NCBI GenBank assembly: GCA_031423755.1
Contig: JANPGC010000114.1
Location: forward strand, 1 to 8,786
DNA: 8,786 nucleotides
From: JANMEX01 sp031423755
GTDB lineage: Bacteria > Pseudomonadota > Alphaproteobacteria > Rhizobiales > Rhizobiaceae
Direction of reading: 5' to 3'
Shown here: piece after piece, positions 1 to 5,603 of the stretch
How positions within the stretch are numbered: position 1 is the stretch's first letter
How the letters are laid out: each line of letters begins with the position of its first letter
Made by a program: the position numbers and the translations under genes
Notes under the pieces: model-generated
Database searches by the model: none
Seen by the model: only the letters and a program-made list of their open reading frames with translations
Told to the model about the DNA's origin: nothing

Positions 1-50
1 GGATAAAATGGGCTGAAGCTGTTCGTGTACATGGGATTCAAACCGTATAA
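1..50 (+). CDS. Possible C-terminal tail of an upstream gene (partial)
   Basis: Reading from base 3, an open frame gives IKWAEAVRVHGIQTV and stops with TAA at 48-50. From memory this resembles the last helix of tripartite tricarboxylate (Bug/TctC) binding proteins, which often end in a KWAxVVKxxGI-like segment. It could also be the tail of another solute-binding protein or simply non-coding. Another frame stops at 14-16 after DKMG. Fifteen residues cannot settle it, and the frame runs into a hairpin that may be a terminator. Confidence 0.22.
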   Translation, partial: IKWAEAVRVHGIQTV

Positions 51-67
51 TCCATGAGAGTTTTTTT
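30..67 (+). terminator. Weak intrinsic terminator candidate upstream of the mod genes
   Basis: CATGGGATT (30-38) pairs with AATCCATG (49-56) with one bulged G and a 10-nt loop. Four bases later comes a run of seven T (61-67). The stem is AT-rich and the T-run is not directly adjacent, so this is only a candidate. The loop region also contains TATAAT at 46-51, a perfect -10 hexamer without a convincing -35, so the same bases could instead be a promoter for modBC. Confidence 0.3.
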
Positions 68-103
68 CAAATTAATGCTGCTATTTCGAGGGGGCCGTTG
101 TCC

Positions 104-237
104 CCCTCCCCCTTGTGGGGTGGGTTTCGGGGTGGGGGTCCTCTTCGCAAGAAACTTCAAAGATCGCGCCTCGTGCCAGCGGTTGCGGTTTTTTGCGAAG
201 AGGACCCCCACCCCAACCCTCCCCACAAGGGGGAGGG
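104..237. repeat. Large imperfect inverted repeat, RIME-like intergenic element
   Basis: The left arm (104-150) and right arm (193-237) are near-perfect reverse complements. A block CCCTCCCCCTTGTGGGG matches over 17 bases; after one mismatch and a 2-nt insertion, GGGGTGGGGGTCCTCTTCGC matches again. The 42-bp centre (151-192) is not symmetric. Such long GC-rich palindromes between genes are characteristic of the mosaic repeats of rhizobial chromosomes, and copies of this wording are common there from memory. It fills most of the space before modB. All open frames across it are artefacts of the palindrome. Confidence 0.8.
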
Positions 238-318
238 AGTACTTTTGCGCTGGTCCCCGACTGGCAATGCCCCAACTAGCGCCGACAAATCCACAGCGGT
301 CCGCCGGGGCCCCATGTC

Positions 319-1005
319 ATGAACGTAACCTCCATCATCCTTCTGTCGCTGAAGGTTTCGCTGGCGGCGGTGGTGGTTTCACTGCCGTTGGCGTTTGCCG
401 TCGCATGGCTCATTGCGCGGACAAATATGCCGGGGCGCACGCTGCTCCAGGCGGCGGTTTCATTGCCGCTGGTGCTGCCTCCGGTGGTGACCGGCTATTT
501 CCTTTTGGCATGGTTTGGCCGCAACGGATTTGCCGGCAGGTTTCTTGAGCAGGCCTTTGGTGTCACGGTTGCGTTCAATTGGCTTGGCGCGGCGCTCGCT
601 GCCGGAGTGATGGCGTTTCCGTTGTTGGTAAGGCCGATCCGGCTTTCCTTGGAAGCGATCGACCGGGGCCTTGAAGAAGCGGCGCGGACGCTTGGCGCGA
701 CGCCTTTGAGATGCTTCCTGACCATAACACTGCCGCTTTGCGTTCCCGGGCTGGTGGCCGCTTTTGCCTTGGGTCTTGCAAAGGCCATGGGAGAATTTGG
801 TGCCACAATCACTTTTGTCGGCAATATTCCGGGCGAGACGCAGACACTGCCGCTGGCGATTTACTCGTTGATGCAGTCGCCGGATGGCGATGCGACCGCG
901 CGCTATTTGATTGGCATTTCGCTGTTCATCGGCATTGCCGCAATCCTGATCTCGGAATGGATTGGCGAGCGAATCAAAAAGGGGGCGCGGGATGAGCGCG
1001 CTTGA
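319..1005 (+). CDS. modB: Molybdate ABC transporter permease ModB
   Basis: This 228-residue inner-membrane protein is the channel subunit of the molybdate importer, normally working as a ModB2-ModC2 complex fed by periplasmic ModA. About five hydrophobic segments are visible, starting near residues 7-33 and 45-65. The ABC-permease EAA loop lies at about residues 119-140 (EEAARTLGATPLRCFLTITL), the site that docks to ModC. The GEFGATITFVGN stretch after it is typical of ModB and related sulfate/molybdate permeases. Length is normal for the family. The ATG at 319 is the first that gives a clean membrane start; no strong ribosome site precedes it. Its last 14 bases overlap modC. modA is not between the upstream repeat and this gene, so the usual modABC order is either broken by the repeat or absent. 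Confidence 0.93.
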   Translation: MNVTSIILLSLKVSLAAVVVSLPLAFAVAWLIARTNMPGRTLLQAAVSLPLVLPPVVTGYFLLAWFGRNGFAGRFLEQAFGVTVAFNWLGAALAAGVMAFPLLVRPIRLSLEAIDRGLEEAARTLGATPLRCFLTITLPLCVPGLVAAFALGLAKAMGEFGATITFVGNIPGETQTLPLAIYSLMQSPDGDATARYLIGISLFIGIAAILISEWIGERIKKGARDERA

Positions 1006-1678
1006 TGTCGATATTTCAGGGCGTGCCGGTTCATTTGCCGTTGAAGCGCGGTTCGCCGTGGCGTCCGGGGTCACGGGACTGGTCGGGCCATCGGGAGCCG
1101 GCAAGACCACACTGCTCAAGATGATCGCGGGGCTGATCAAGCCCGAGCGCGGGACGATCATGTTGGGAGAGCGGCCATTCTTCGACAGCACCAAAGGTGT
1201 GAACCTGCCGCCGGAAAATCGCGGAATCGGCATGGTGTTTCAAGATGCGCGCCTGTTTCCGCACATGAGTGTCAGCGGAAATTTGCTGTACGGCGCAAAG
1301 GCCAGAAGGCTGCACCTGGATGGCAATGCCGTGGATGAAATCGCACACCTGCTTGGCATTGAGGGCTTGCTCCACCGCTATCCTGCCAAGCTTTCCGGCG
1401 GTGAGCGGCAAAGGGTGGCCATTGGCAGGGCGCTTTTGTCCAAGCCGCAGTTTCTGATTCTTGACGAGCCTTTGACTTCAGTCGACCGGGAAAGACGTGA
1501 CGCCATCCTGCCATTCATCCTCGAATATTGCCACGCAAAGGATATGTCCCTGATGCTGGTCAGTCATGAACACGAGGACATTGCCCGCAGCTGCCAAAGC
1601 GTGGTCGAAATGAAGGATGGCAAGGTTCAGGCATTTGGACCGGTCAGCGCCTTTGCTTTGGCTTTAACAAAGCCTTAA
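992..1678 (+). CDS. modC: Molybdate ABC transporter ATP-binding protein ModC, short form
   Basis: This 228-residue ATPase drives molybdate import through ModB. All nucleotide-binding motifs are present: Walker A GPSGAGKT (32-39), Q-loop Q84 in FQDARLFPHMSV, signature LSGGERQ (134-140), Walker B FLILDE (154-159), D-loop SVD and switch histidine H192. The ATG at 992 is preferred over an in-frame ATG at 962 because the protein then starts with a normal ModC first strand and overlaps modB by 14 bases, suggesting coupled translation. Well-studied ModC proteins have about 350 residues, with a C-terminal TOBE/Mop domain that binds molybdate and limits transport. Here the protein ends soon after the ATPase domain (FALALTKP), so that domain is missing. 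No remnant of it follows, and a structured RNA/terminator begins at once, so this looks like a true short form and not a frameshift. Confidence 0.93.
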   Translation: MSALDVDISGRAGSFAVEARFAVASGVTGLVGPSGAGKTTLLKMIAGLIKPERGTIMLGERPFFDSTKGVNLPPENRGIGMVFQDARLFPHMSVSGNLLYGAKARRLHLDGNAVDEIAHLLGIEGLLHRYPAKLSGGERQRVAIGRALLSKPQFLILDEPLTSVDRERRDAILPFILEYCHAKDMSLMLVSHEHEDIARSCQSVVEMKDGKVQAFGPVSAFALALTKP

Positions 1679-1679
1679 C
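1664..1679 (+). promoter_or_regulatory. CtrA-type binding site over the modC stop codon
   Basis: TTAACAAAGCCTTAAC matches the consensus TTAA-N7-TTAAC of the alphaproteobacterial cell-cycle regulator CtrA exactly. A further TTAACCAT, the extended half-site, lies at 1696-1703. The second TTAA (1675-1678) includes the modC TAA stop, so some bases are fixed by coding. A weak -10-like TTTAAC (1695-1700) would put transcription start near 1706, at the foot of the next hairpin. That arrangement fits activation of the small RNA candidate at 1706-1767. One match to a short AT-rich motif can be chance. Confidence 0.45.
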
Positions 1680-1705
1680 CAATTAGGCGCACTCTTTAAC
1701 CATAC

Positions 1706-1767
1706 CCCGGTGCTCCTCCCATGCCGGGCAACTCCCGAAAGGCGGTTCGCGAGAGCCGCCTTTTTTT
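1706..1767 (+). ncRNA. Candidate small RNA with an anti-Shine-Dalgarno loop
   Basis: Two hairpins follow each other. The first has stem CCCGG (1706-1710) with CCGGG (1724-1728), extendable by two G-T pairs, and its loop shows CTCCTCCC (1713-1720), complementary to purine-rich ribosome binding sites. A linker with a second CTCCC (1732-1736) leads into the strong terminator hairpin at 1741-1767. This hairpin, C-rich loop, terminator plan is that of several rhizobial small RNAs, such as the alpha-r14 group with its CUCCUCCC motif, and of the suhB/mmgR RNAs; I cannot assign a family from memory. It could be transcribed alone from the CtrA-type promoter or be cut from the 3' end of the modBC message. 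An acetyltransferase start at 1721 would require reading through the terminator and is rejected. Confidence 0.5.
1741..1767 (+). terminator. Strong Rho-independent terminator
   Basis: GGCGGTT (1741-1747) pairs with AGCCGCC (1754-1760), seven pairs including one G-T, with a 6-nt loop. A run of seven T follows directly at 1761-1767. It ends the modBC transcript and the candidate small RNA, and isolates the acetyltransferase gene from them. Confidence 0.85.
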
Positions 1768-1837
1768 GATGCGTGTGGCGGAAACCGGATATCGTTTGCT
1801 GATCCAAAGCCCTATGTTCCAGGCGAAATCCGGAGCA

Positions 1838-2515
1838 ATGCAATTGGAAGATCTGAGCAACTGGACAGCGCGCCCCGTGCCGCAGCGTATCGTGCTTGAG
1901 GGCCGCTTCGTGCGGCTTGAGCCATTGAGTGCGTCCGCGCATGGCGACGGGCTGTTCGAGGCATCATCGGTGCCGGACGCGGCGGACCGGTTCCGCTGGC
2001 TTGGCGAATTGCCGCCGTCGAGCCGTGCAGAGTTCCAGCCATGGCTCGACAAGGCTGAGAAGAGCGCCGATCCGATCTATTTCACGGTCATCGACGGGAA
2101 GACCGGCAAGATTGCCGGGCGGCAGACCTATCTGCGCACGGACGTGGCCAATGGCGTTACCGAGATCGGACACATCTACTGGGGTCCGCTGGTGTCGCAG
2201 ACGCCGGCGACCACCGAGGCGCTCTATCTGTTTGCCCGCCACGTGTTCGACGATCTCGGCTACCGCCGGTTCGAATGGAAGTGCAACAACCGCAATGAGC
2301 CGTCAAAACGCGCAGCCATCCGCTTCGGCTTCCAGTTTGAGGGCGTGTTCCGCAAGCACATGATCATCAAGGGCGAGAGCCGCGATACGGCGTGGTTCGC
2401 CATGACCGACGATGACTGGGCCGTCGCCAAACCGGCGTTCGAGGCGTGGCTGGCGCCGTCCAATTTCGACTCGGCGGGCAAGCAGATGAAGACGCTTATG
2501 GAGTTTCGGGCATGA
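1838..2515 (+). CDS. GNAT family N-acetyltransferase, RimJ/RimL type
   Basis: The 225-residue product is a GCN5-related acetyltransferase of the RimJ/RimL-like group (COG1670), which transfers acetyl from acetyl-CoA to an amine of a protein or small molecule. The N-terminal RIVLEGRFVRLEPL (18-31) is the usual first strand, GHIYWGP (111-117) the central strand, and WKCNNRNEPSKRAAIRFGF (147-165) the C-terminal motif with the Asn-rich turn and the xxGF end. The ATG at 1838 best fits the family start; ATG 1814 is possible, and neither has a good ribosome site. The longer frame from 1721 crosses the terminator and is rejected. The stop overlaps the next start as ATGA (2512-2515). Substrate cannot be told from sequence. 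Confidence 0.85.
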   Translation: MQLEDLSNWTARPVPQRIVLEGRFVRLEPLSASAHGDGLFEASSVPDAADRFRWLGELPPSSRAEFQPWLDKAEKSADPIYFTVIDGKTGKIAGRQTYLRTDVANGVTEIGHIYWGPLVSQTPATTEALYLFARHVFDDLGYRRFEWKCNNRNEPSKRAAIRFGFQFEGVFRKHMIIKGESRDTAWFAMTDDDWAVAKPAFEAWLAPSNFDSAGKQMKTLMEFRA

Positions 2516-2712
2516 GCCCGGAAGACAAGCGCAACGCGTTGGCGGCTGGCATCTTCCTGTTGCTGTTCGGCACGCTTTTCTGGCAGATGCCGAAGATCGT
2601 GCTGGCGCTTGGCGACATATCGCCGTGGCTCGGCGGACTTGCCGCGCTCCTGTTCATGCTGTCGTTCTACATCGTGTTCTGGCTGCGCGGGAAATATCTA
2701 CGCCGAAAGTGA
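2512..2712 (+). CDS. Small two-helix membrane protein, unknown function
   Basis: This 66-residue protein has a charged start (MSPEDKRN), a hydrophobic helix at about 9-25, a second at about 39-58, and a basic tail RGKYLRRK. By the positive-inside rule both ends should be cytoplasmic. I do not recognise a named family. The ATG shares ATGA with the stop of the acetyltransferase gene, so translation is probably coupled and it has no independent ribosome site. Its end overlaps the end of the oppositely oriented NicO gene by 15 bases, with no terminator visible between them. It is more credible than a random frame because of the coupling, the two clear membrane helices and the normal composition. 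Confidence 0.7.
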   Translation: MSPEDKRNALAAGIFLLLFGTLFWQMPKIVLALGDISPWLGGLAALLFMLSFYIVFWLRGKYLRRK

Positions 2713-3714
2713 CCCTATCAGCAGGTTCAAGCCGAAATAAATGACCAACAAAGCTCCGGCGATCTCGATGGCGTGTCCGATACGATCGGCGCTTGCTGCC
2801 TTGCTATAGCGCATTGCCGCATTCTTGGCGGTTACCGCAAGCGTCGCTAGCGCGGATACAGTGATCGCAGTGCCAAGTGCCATCGCCAGCACCGACATGA
2901 CGCCGCCGAAATAAAGCCCGTTGAGGATGGCAAACGTCAGGATAATCAGCGCGCCCGAGCAGGGGCGCAGGCCGACTGCCAACACTGCCGACGTCGCGGT
3001 TCTCCAGCTGAACTCCCTGGCGATCATCTGCGGGTCTGGCGCGTGCGCGTGACCGCAGGTTTCGCAGACCTCGGCCTGAAAGCGCACACCGCCTTGACGA
3101 GGTTTGGCGTTGTAGCCGGCAAGCCCGTGATCGTGCGTGCAGTTTTCATTGTGTATGTGGGCATGAGCGCGGGCATGCCCGCGCCCGAACGTTTTGGTCC
3201 ACAACAGCCAAGCGCCGAACGCCGTAATCAACGCAAACGATGCGACTTCAAACGCGTGCGTGGCGTCATCCATGGATATTGTCGTGCCGCGCAGCACCAG
3301 GAATGCCAGGCCGACGATGAGCAACGCCGACAGCGCCTGCAGGAATGCCGATATGAACGACAGCACGATGCCGCGGCGCAGCGTCACCTCGTTGGCCACC
3401 ATGTAAGACGAGATGACAGCCTTGCCATGGCCCGGCCCCGCAGCGTGCAGCACGCCGTAGGCAAATGACAGGCTAACGAGCAGCCAAGCCTTCGAGCCAT
3501 CGTCGCGCATGGCCTTCAACGCACCGGTCATGGCGCGGTAGAATTCCCGCTGCTGCGCGTTGATCCAGTGAAACAGGCCAGCAAACATGCCGGTTGGCTG
3601 CATTGCCACCTCATTGGTCCCGATGCCGAGCGAACTTGACGCGGCAAGCGCGGCTCCCGATGCGGCAAGCAAGATTGCAGCGGCCATAAAAAAGGTGCGG
3701 CCCTTCATGGACAT
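2698..3714 (-). CDS. NicO-family nickel/cobalt (transition metal) transporter
   Basis: The 338-residue protein belongs to the HupE/RcnA/NreB-related NicO superfamily (COG2215) of inner-membrane metal transporters. An N-terminal hydrophobic signal or anchor (about 8-25) is followed by an extracytoplasmic stretch, then about six membrane segments. The family signature HAAGPGHGK lies at 90-98, with H90 and H96 as expected metal ligands, and a second motif LRPCSGALI lies at 249-257. Between them is a hydrophilic loop rich in His and Cys (about 178-226), with HARAHAHIH, CTHDHG and the CETCGHAHA cluster, suited to binding Ni, Co or Zn. Start is ATG 3714 or ATG 3708; the latter forms ATGA with the stop of the upstream DUF1007 gene. 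The pair is clearly one operon. Direction of transport cannot be fixed: RcnA exports, but DUF1007-linked members have been annotated as uptake systems. Confidence 0.85.
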   Translation of the reverse strand: MSMKGRTFFMAAAILLAASGAALAASSSLGIGTNEVAMQPTGMFAGLFHWINAQQREFYRAMTGALKAMRDDGSKAWLLVSLSFAYGVLHAAGPGHGKAVISSYMVANEVTLRRGIVLSFISAFLQALSALLIVGLAFLVLRGTTISMDDATHAFEVASFALITAFGAWLLWTKTFGRGHARAHAHIHNENCTHDHGLAGYNAKPRQGGVRFQAEVCETCGHAHAPDPQMIAREFSWRTATSAVLAVGLRPCSGALIILTFAILNGLYFGGVMSVLAMALGTAITVSALATLAVTAKNAAMRYSKAASADRIGHAIEIAGALLVIYFGLNLLIGSLSA

Positions 3715-4376
3715 GTCAATTCCAACCGTGTGGCGAATATCTTCGACATGTCGGTGCCTTGAGGATCATTGAAAAACGCGTCTGTCAGATTGCCCTGATT
3801 TTGCGCCAGCGCCTCGTCGGCATCGGGCCGGACGACTTTGCCTTTGCAGGCGGGCGGCGCGCCTTTGATGGTGATGTCGGTGTCGTCGATAAAGTCGATG
3901 GCCGTATAGAACGTCGGGTCGTAGACGCCAAATGAAACCGTGCCCTTCATCAGCATCGGCTCCCTCGGCGCGTTGGAATAGCTGATCACCAGAACCTTGC
4001 TGTCAAACGATGCCAAAAGGTCTGCGGGTTTGGCCATATCCATGTCTTTGCCATTGTTGATGACCGCTTCGAAGTAATTGTACTCGCCGGTCGATTCGAG
4101 GATGGTTTTCGAGATTTCCGCCTGTTCGTCCGGGCTGATCTTGCCGTCGGCGTCCTTGTCGAACTCGAACATCACCGTCTCGGAAAACACATCGTCAAAG
4201 CGCCAGACATGGCTGAGCTTCACAACCTTGCCGTTGGGCTCAACGGTGATTTCAAGTTTCGCTTCGGCGAAGACGTGCGGGTGGACGCGCGCCGTCGTCA
4301 CGGCAATCAGGAGTTGCAACACGGCAATCAAAGCTGTCGCAGTGCCGGTTTTCATGCGCTTCGAAGCATTCGTCAT
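3705..4376 (-). CDS. DUF1007 periplasmic protein with an EF-hand-like loop
   Basis: This is a DUF1007 (COG3683) protein of about 223 residues, commonly found beside NicO-family metal transporters and long annotated as the periplasmic part of an uncharacterised transport system. Residues 1-30 form a signal peptide (basic KR/K, hydrophobic ALIAVLQLLIAV), and the mature protein should start near HPHVF (32-36), a likely metal-binding N terminus. DKDADGKISPDE (73-84) is a textbook EF-hand calcium loop with D1, D3, D5, G6, I8 and E12. Two cysteines (177 and 222) may form a disulfide. The ATG at 4376 is chosen; ATG 4355 also gives a good signal peptide, and neither has a strong ribosome site. The longer frame to 4487 puts a non-signal-like extension in front. 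The end overlaps the NicO gene, so the two are co-translated. Confidence 0.83.
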   Translation of the reverse strand: MTNASKRMKTGTATALIAVLQLLIAVTTARVHPHVFAEAKLEITVEPNGKVVKLSHVWRFDDVFSETVMFEFDKDADGKISPDEQAEISKTILESTGEYNYFEAVINNGKDMDMAKPADLLASFDSKVLVISYSNAPREPMLMKGTVSFGVYDPTFYTAIDFIDDTDITIKGAPPACKGKVVRPDADEALAQNQGNLTDAFFNDPQGTDMSKIFATRLELTCP

Positions 4377-4448
4377 GGCCGCCCAGTCACCCCGCAATTC
4401 CGGCCAAAATGTGGTGTCAGAGGCCGTTTTGAAGTTCGTGAGGCCGAG

Positions 4449-4497
4449 TCGAAAATGGTGGATTTCGAGCATGGGAGCGGAGCGCACGTTTTGTGCG
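4449..4497 (-). promoter_or_regulatory. Two inverted repeats upstream of the DUF1007-NicO operon
   Basis: Within the 184-bp gap between the LysR gene and DUF1007 there are two dyads: TCGAAA (4449-4454) with TTTCGA (4463-4468), and CGCAC (4483-4487) with GTGCG (4493-4497). They lie 73-121 bases before the DUF1007 start, where a promoter and metal-responsive operator would be expected. They do not match a Zur, Fur or NikR site that I can name. No terminator for the LysR gene is apparent in this gap. Confidence 0.25.
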
Positions 4498-4560
4498 TGA
4501 GCACCGAAGCGCAGAAATGCGCCATTTGCAGACCGGCATCACGAATTTCAGGATGGCCTC

Positions 4561-5481
4561 TCAATTGTTGCCTTCCGTGCAGGCAGGCTCATGCGTCTTG
4601 AACCAGTGCGACAAGAAGTCGACCAGCACCCGGATTTTTGCCGGCAGATAGCGCCGGTGCGGATAGACTGCATAGATGCCGCCGCCTGATACGCATTTGT
4701 AGTCCGGAAGTATGCGGACCAATCGTCCGGCGTCAATTTCCGGCGCCGCGACAAAATCAGGCAGCAGGGTGAAACCAAGCCCGGCAACGGCGGCCTGGCG
4801 GGCCGGGAAGGGGCTGTTGACCTCCAGCCGGGGCTTCACGGAGACGCTTATCGGCACCCCGTCGGGTCCGGTGAATGACCAAGTCGAGAGGGAGCGGGCA
4901 TTTGTGTCCAGAATGCAGGGCAGGCGGGAAAGGTCCTGCGGCTTCATCAGTTCCGGCGTTCTTGCATTGAGGTCCGGCGAGGCGACGGGCAGAACCGAGA
5001 ACGGGGCAAGGCGGCGCACGATGAGCGAGGAATCTTCCATCCGTGAGATGCGGATGGCAAGGTCGAAGCCTTCTTCGACCAGATCGACAAAGCGATCATC
5101 AAGTCGGATGTCGAGAATGATGTCCGGATTCGCGACGGCAAAGTCGATCAGGGACTGGCCATAGAAAGTGTCTGCAAGCGTGCGCGGCGCGGAGAGCTTG
5201 ATTCGGCCCTTCACATCGCCGGAGGCGTCGCGCACCGTCTCCTGCAGCGTGTCGATCTCGCGGATCAATTGCGAGGCGCGCTGGTAATAGGTGTGCCCGG
5301 CTTCCGTCAGCGAAAACTGGCGCGTGGTGCGATTGAGAAGCAACGCTCCGAGCTCATCTTCGAGTTCCCGGACATATTTCGACAAAAGTGCCTTTGAGCG
5401 GCCGATTTTGCGCGCGGCAGCCGAAAATCCTTCCGCTTCGACGACGTCAATGTAGGCGCGCATGCGAGTCAAAGTGTCCAT
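4561..5481 (-). CDS. LysR-type transcriptional regulator
   Basis: A 306-residue LysR-family protein, close in style to the CrgA/AaeR group. The winged helix-turn-helix covers about 1-60: MDTLTRMRAYIDVV, then GFSAAARKIGRSKALLSKYV as helix-turn-helix and LLNRTTRQFSLTEAG as the wing. A linker helix runs to about 88, followed by the two-lobed effector domain (about 90-295) starting GRIKLSAP. The ATG at 5481 is chosen over 5505 because it has GAGGG six bases upstream and gives the standard family start. The gene diverges from the decarboxylase leader, with only the control region 5482-5600 between. An inverted repeat sits just before its start, suggesting autoregulation. LysR proteins often control a divergent neighbour, so polyamine decarboxylase control is possible but unproven; the effector is unknown. 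Confidence 0.92.
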   Translation of the reverse strand: MDTLTRMRAYIDVVEAEGFSAAARKIGRSKALLSKYVRELEDELGALLLNRTTRQFSLTEAGHTYYQRASQLIREIDTLQETVRDASGDVKGRIKLSAPRTLADTFYGQSLIDFAVANPDIILDIRLDDRFVDLVEEGFDLAIRISRMEDSSLIVRRLAPFSVLPVASPDLNARTPELMKPQDLSRLPCILDTNARSLSTWSFTGPDGVPISVSVKPRLEVNSPFPARQAAVAGLGFTLLPDFVAAPEIDAGRLVRILPDYKCVSGGGIYAVYPHRRYLPAKIRVLVDFLSHWFKTHEPACTEGNN

Positions 5482-5495
5482 CGGCAACCCTCGTT

Positions 5496-5514
5496 TGTTC
5501 AACAAAAGTGAACA
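5496..5514. promoter_or_regulatory. Likely LysR operator (T-N11-A type dyad)
   Basis: TGTTCA (5496-5501) and TGAACA (5509-5514) form a perfect 6-bp inverted repeat separated by 7 bp, fitting the interrupted dyad with T-N11-A core bound by LysR-type regulators. It lies 15-33 bases before the LysR start codon, a position suited to autorepression. Confidence 0.5.
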
Positions 5515-5546
5515 TAGAGTGATTTGGCGTCTTCGAAAAACGATTT

Positions 5547-5561
5547 TTTGCGAGACGCAAA
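5547..5561. promoter_or_regulatory. Second inverted repeat in the divergent control region
   Basis: TTTGCG (5547-5552) and CGCAAA (5556-5561) are perfect inverted arms with a 3-bp centre, flanked by T-rich sequence. It sits just upstream of the proposed -35 of the decarboxylase promoter, so an operator is more likely than a terminator, although the T-run following it leaves that alternative open. Confidence 0.35.
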
Positions 5562-5568
5562 TTTTTCA

Positions 5569-5597
5569 TTGTTTTGTCATCATTTCGGTCCTATATG
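5569..5597 (+). promoter_or_regulatory. Probable promoter of the decarboxylase leader
   Basis: TTGTTT (5569-5574) and TATATG (5592-5597) are spaced by 17 bp, giving a moderate sigma-70-type promoter. Transcription would start near 5604, so the leader would be about 400 nt, in line with the extent of RNA structure seen downstream. Confidence 0.4.
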
Positions 5598-5603
5598 CGC
5601 CCT

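Noticed and set aside
104..237. Insertion sequence or CRISPR-like unit suggested by the repeats at 104-237 and 7139-7296
   Set aside because: No transposase, no direct repeats with spacers, and the two elements differ in sequence; intergenic palindromic mosaics explain them better.
460..1233. Long open frame on the minus strand opposite modB and modC (257 codons)
   Set aside because: It is antisense to two well-supported genes, its product is Arg/Gln/Pro-rich without recognisable domains, and it is a typical high-GC shadow.
1721..1837. In-frame N-terminal extension of the RimJ/RimL-type acetyltransferase starting at ATG 1721
   Set aside because: It would run through the strong terminator hairpin at 1741-1767, and the added residues are unlike the family start; the start at 1838 fits better.
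4209..4601. Plus-strand open frame across the DUF1007 start and its upstream gap
   Set aside because: It overlaps the 5' part of a better-supported gene and the operon control region, and has no protein-like pattern.
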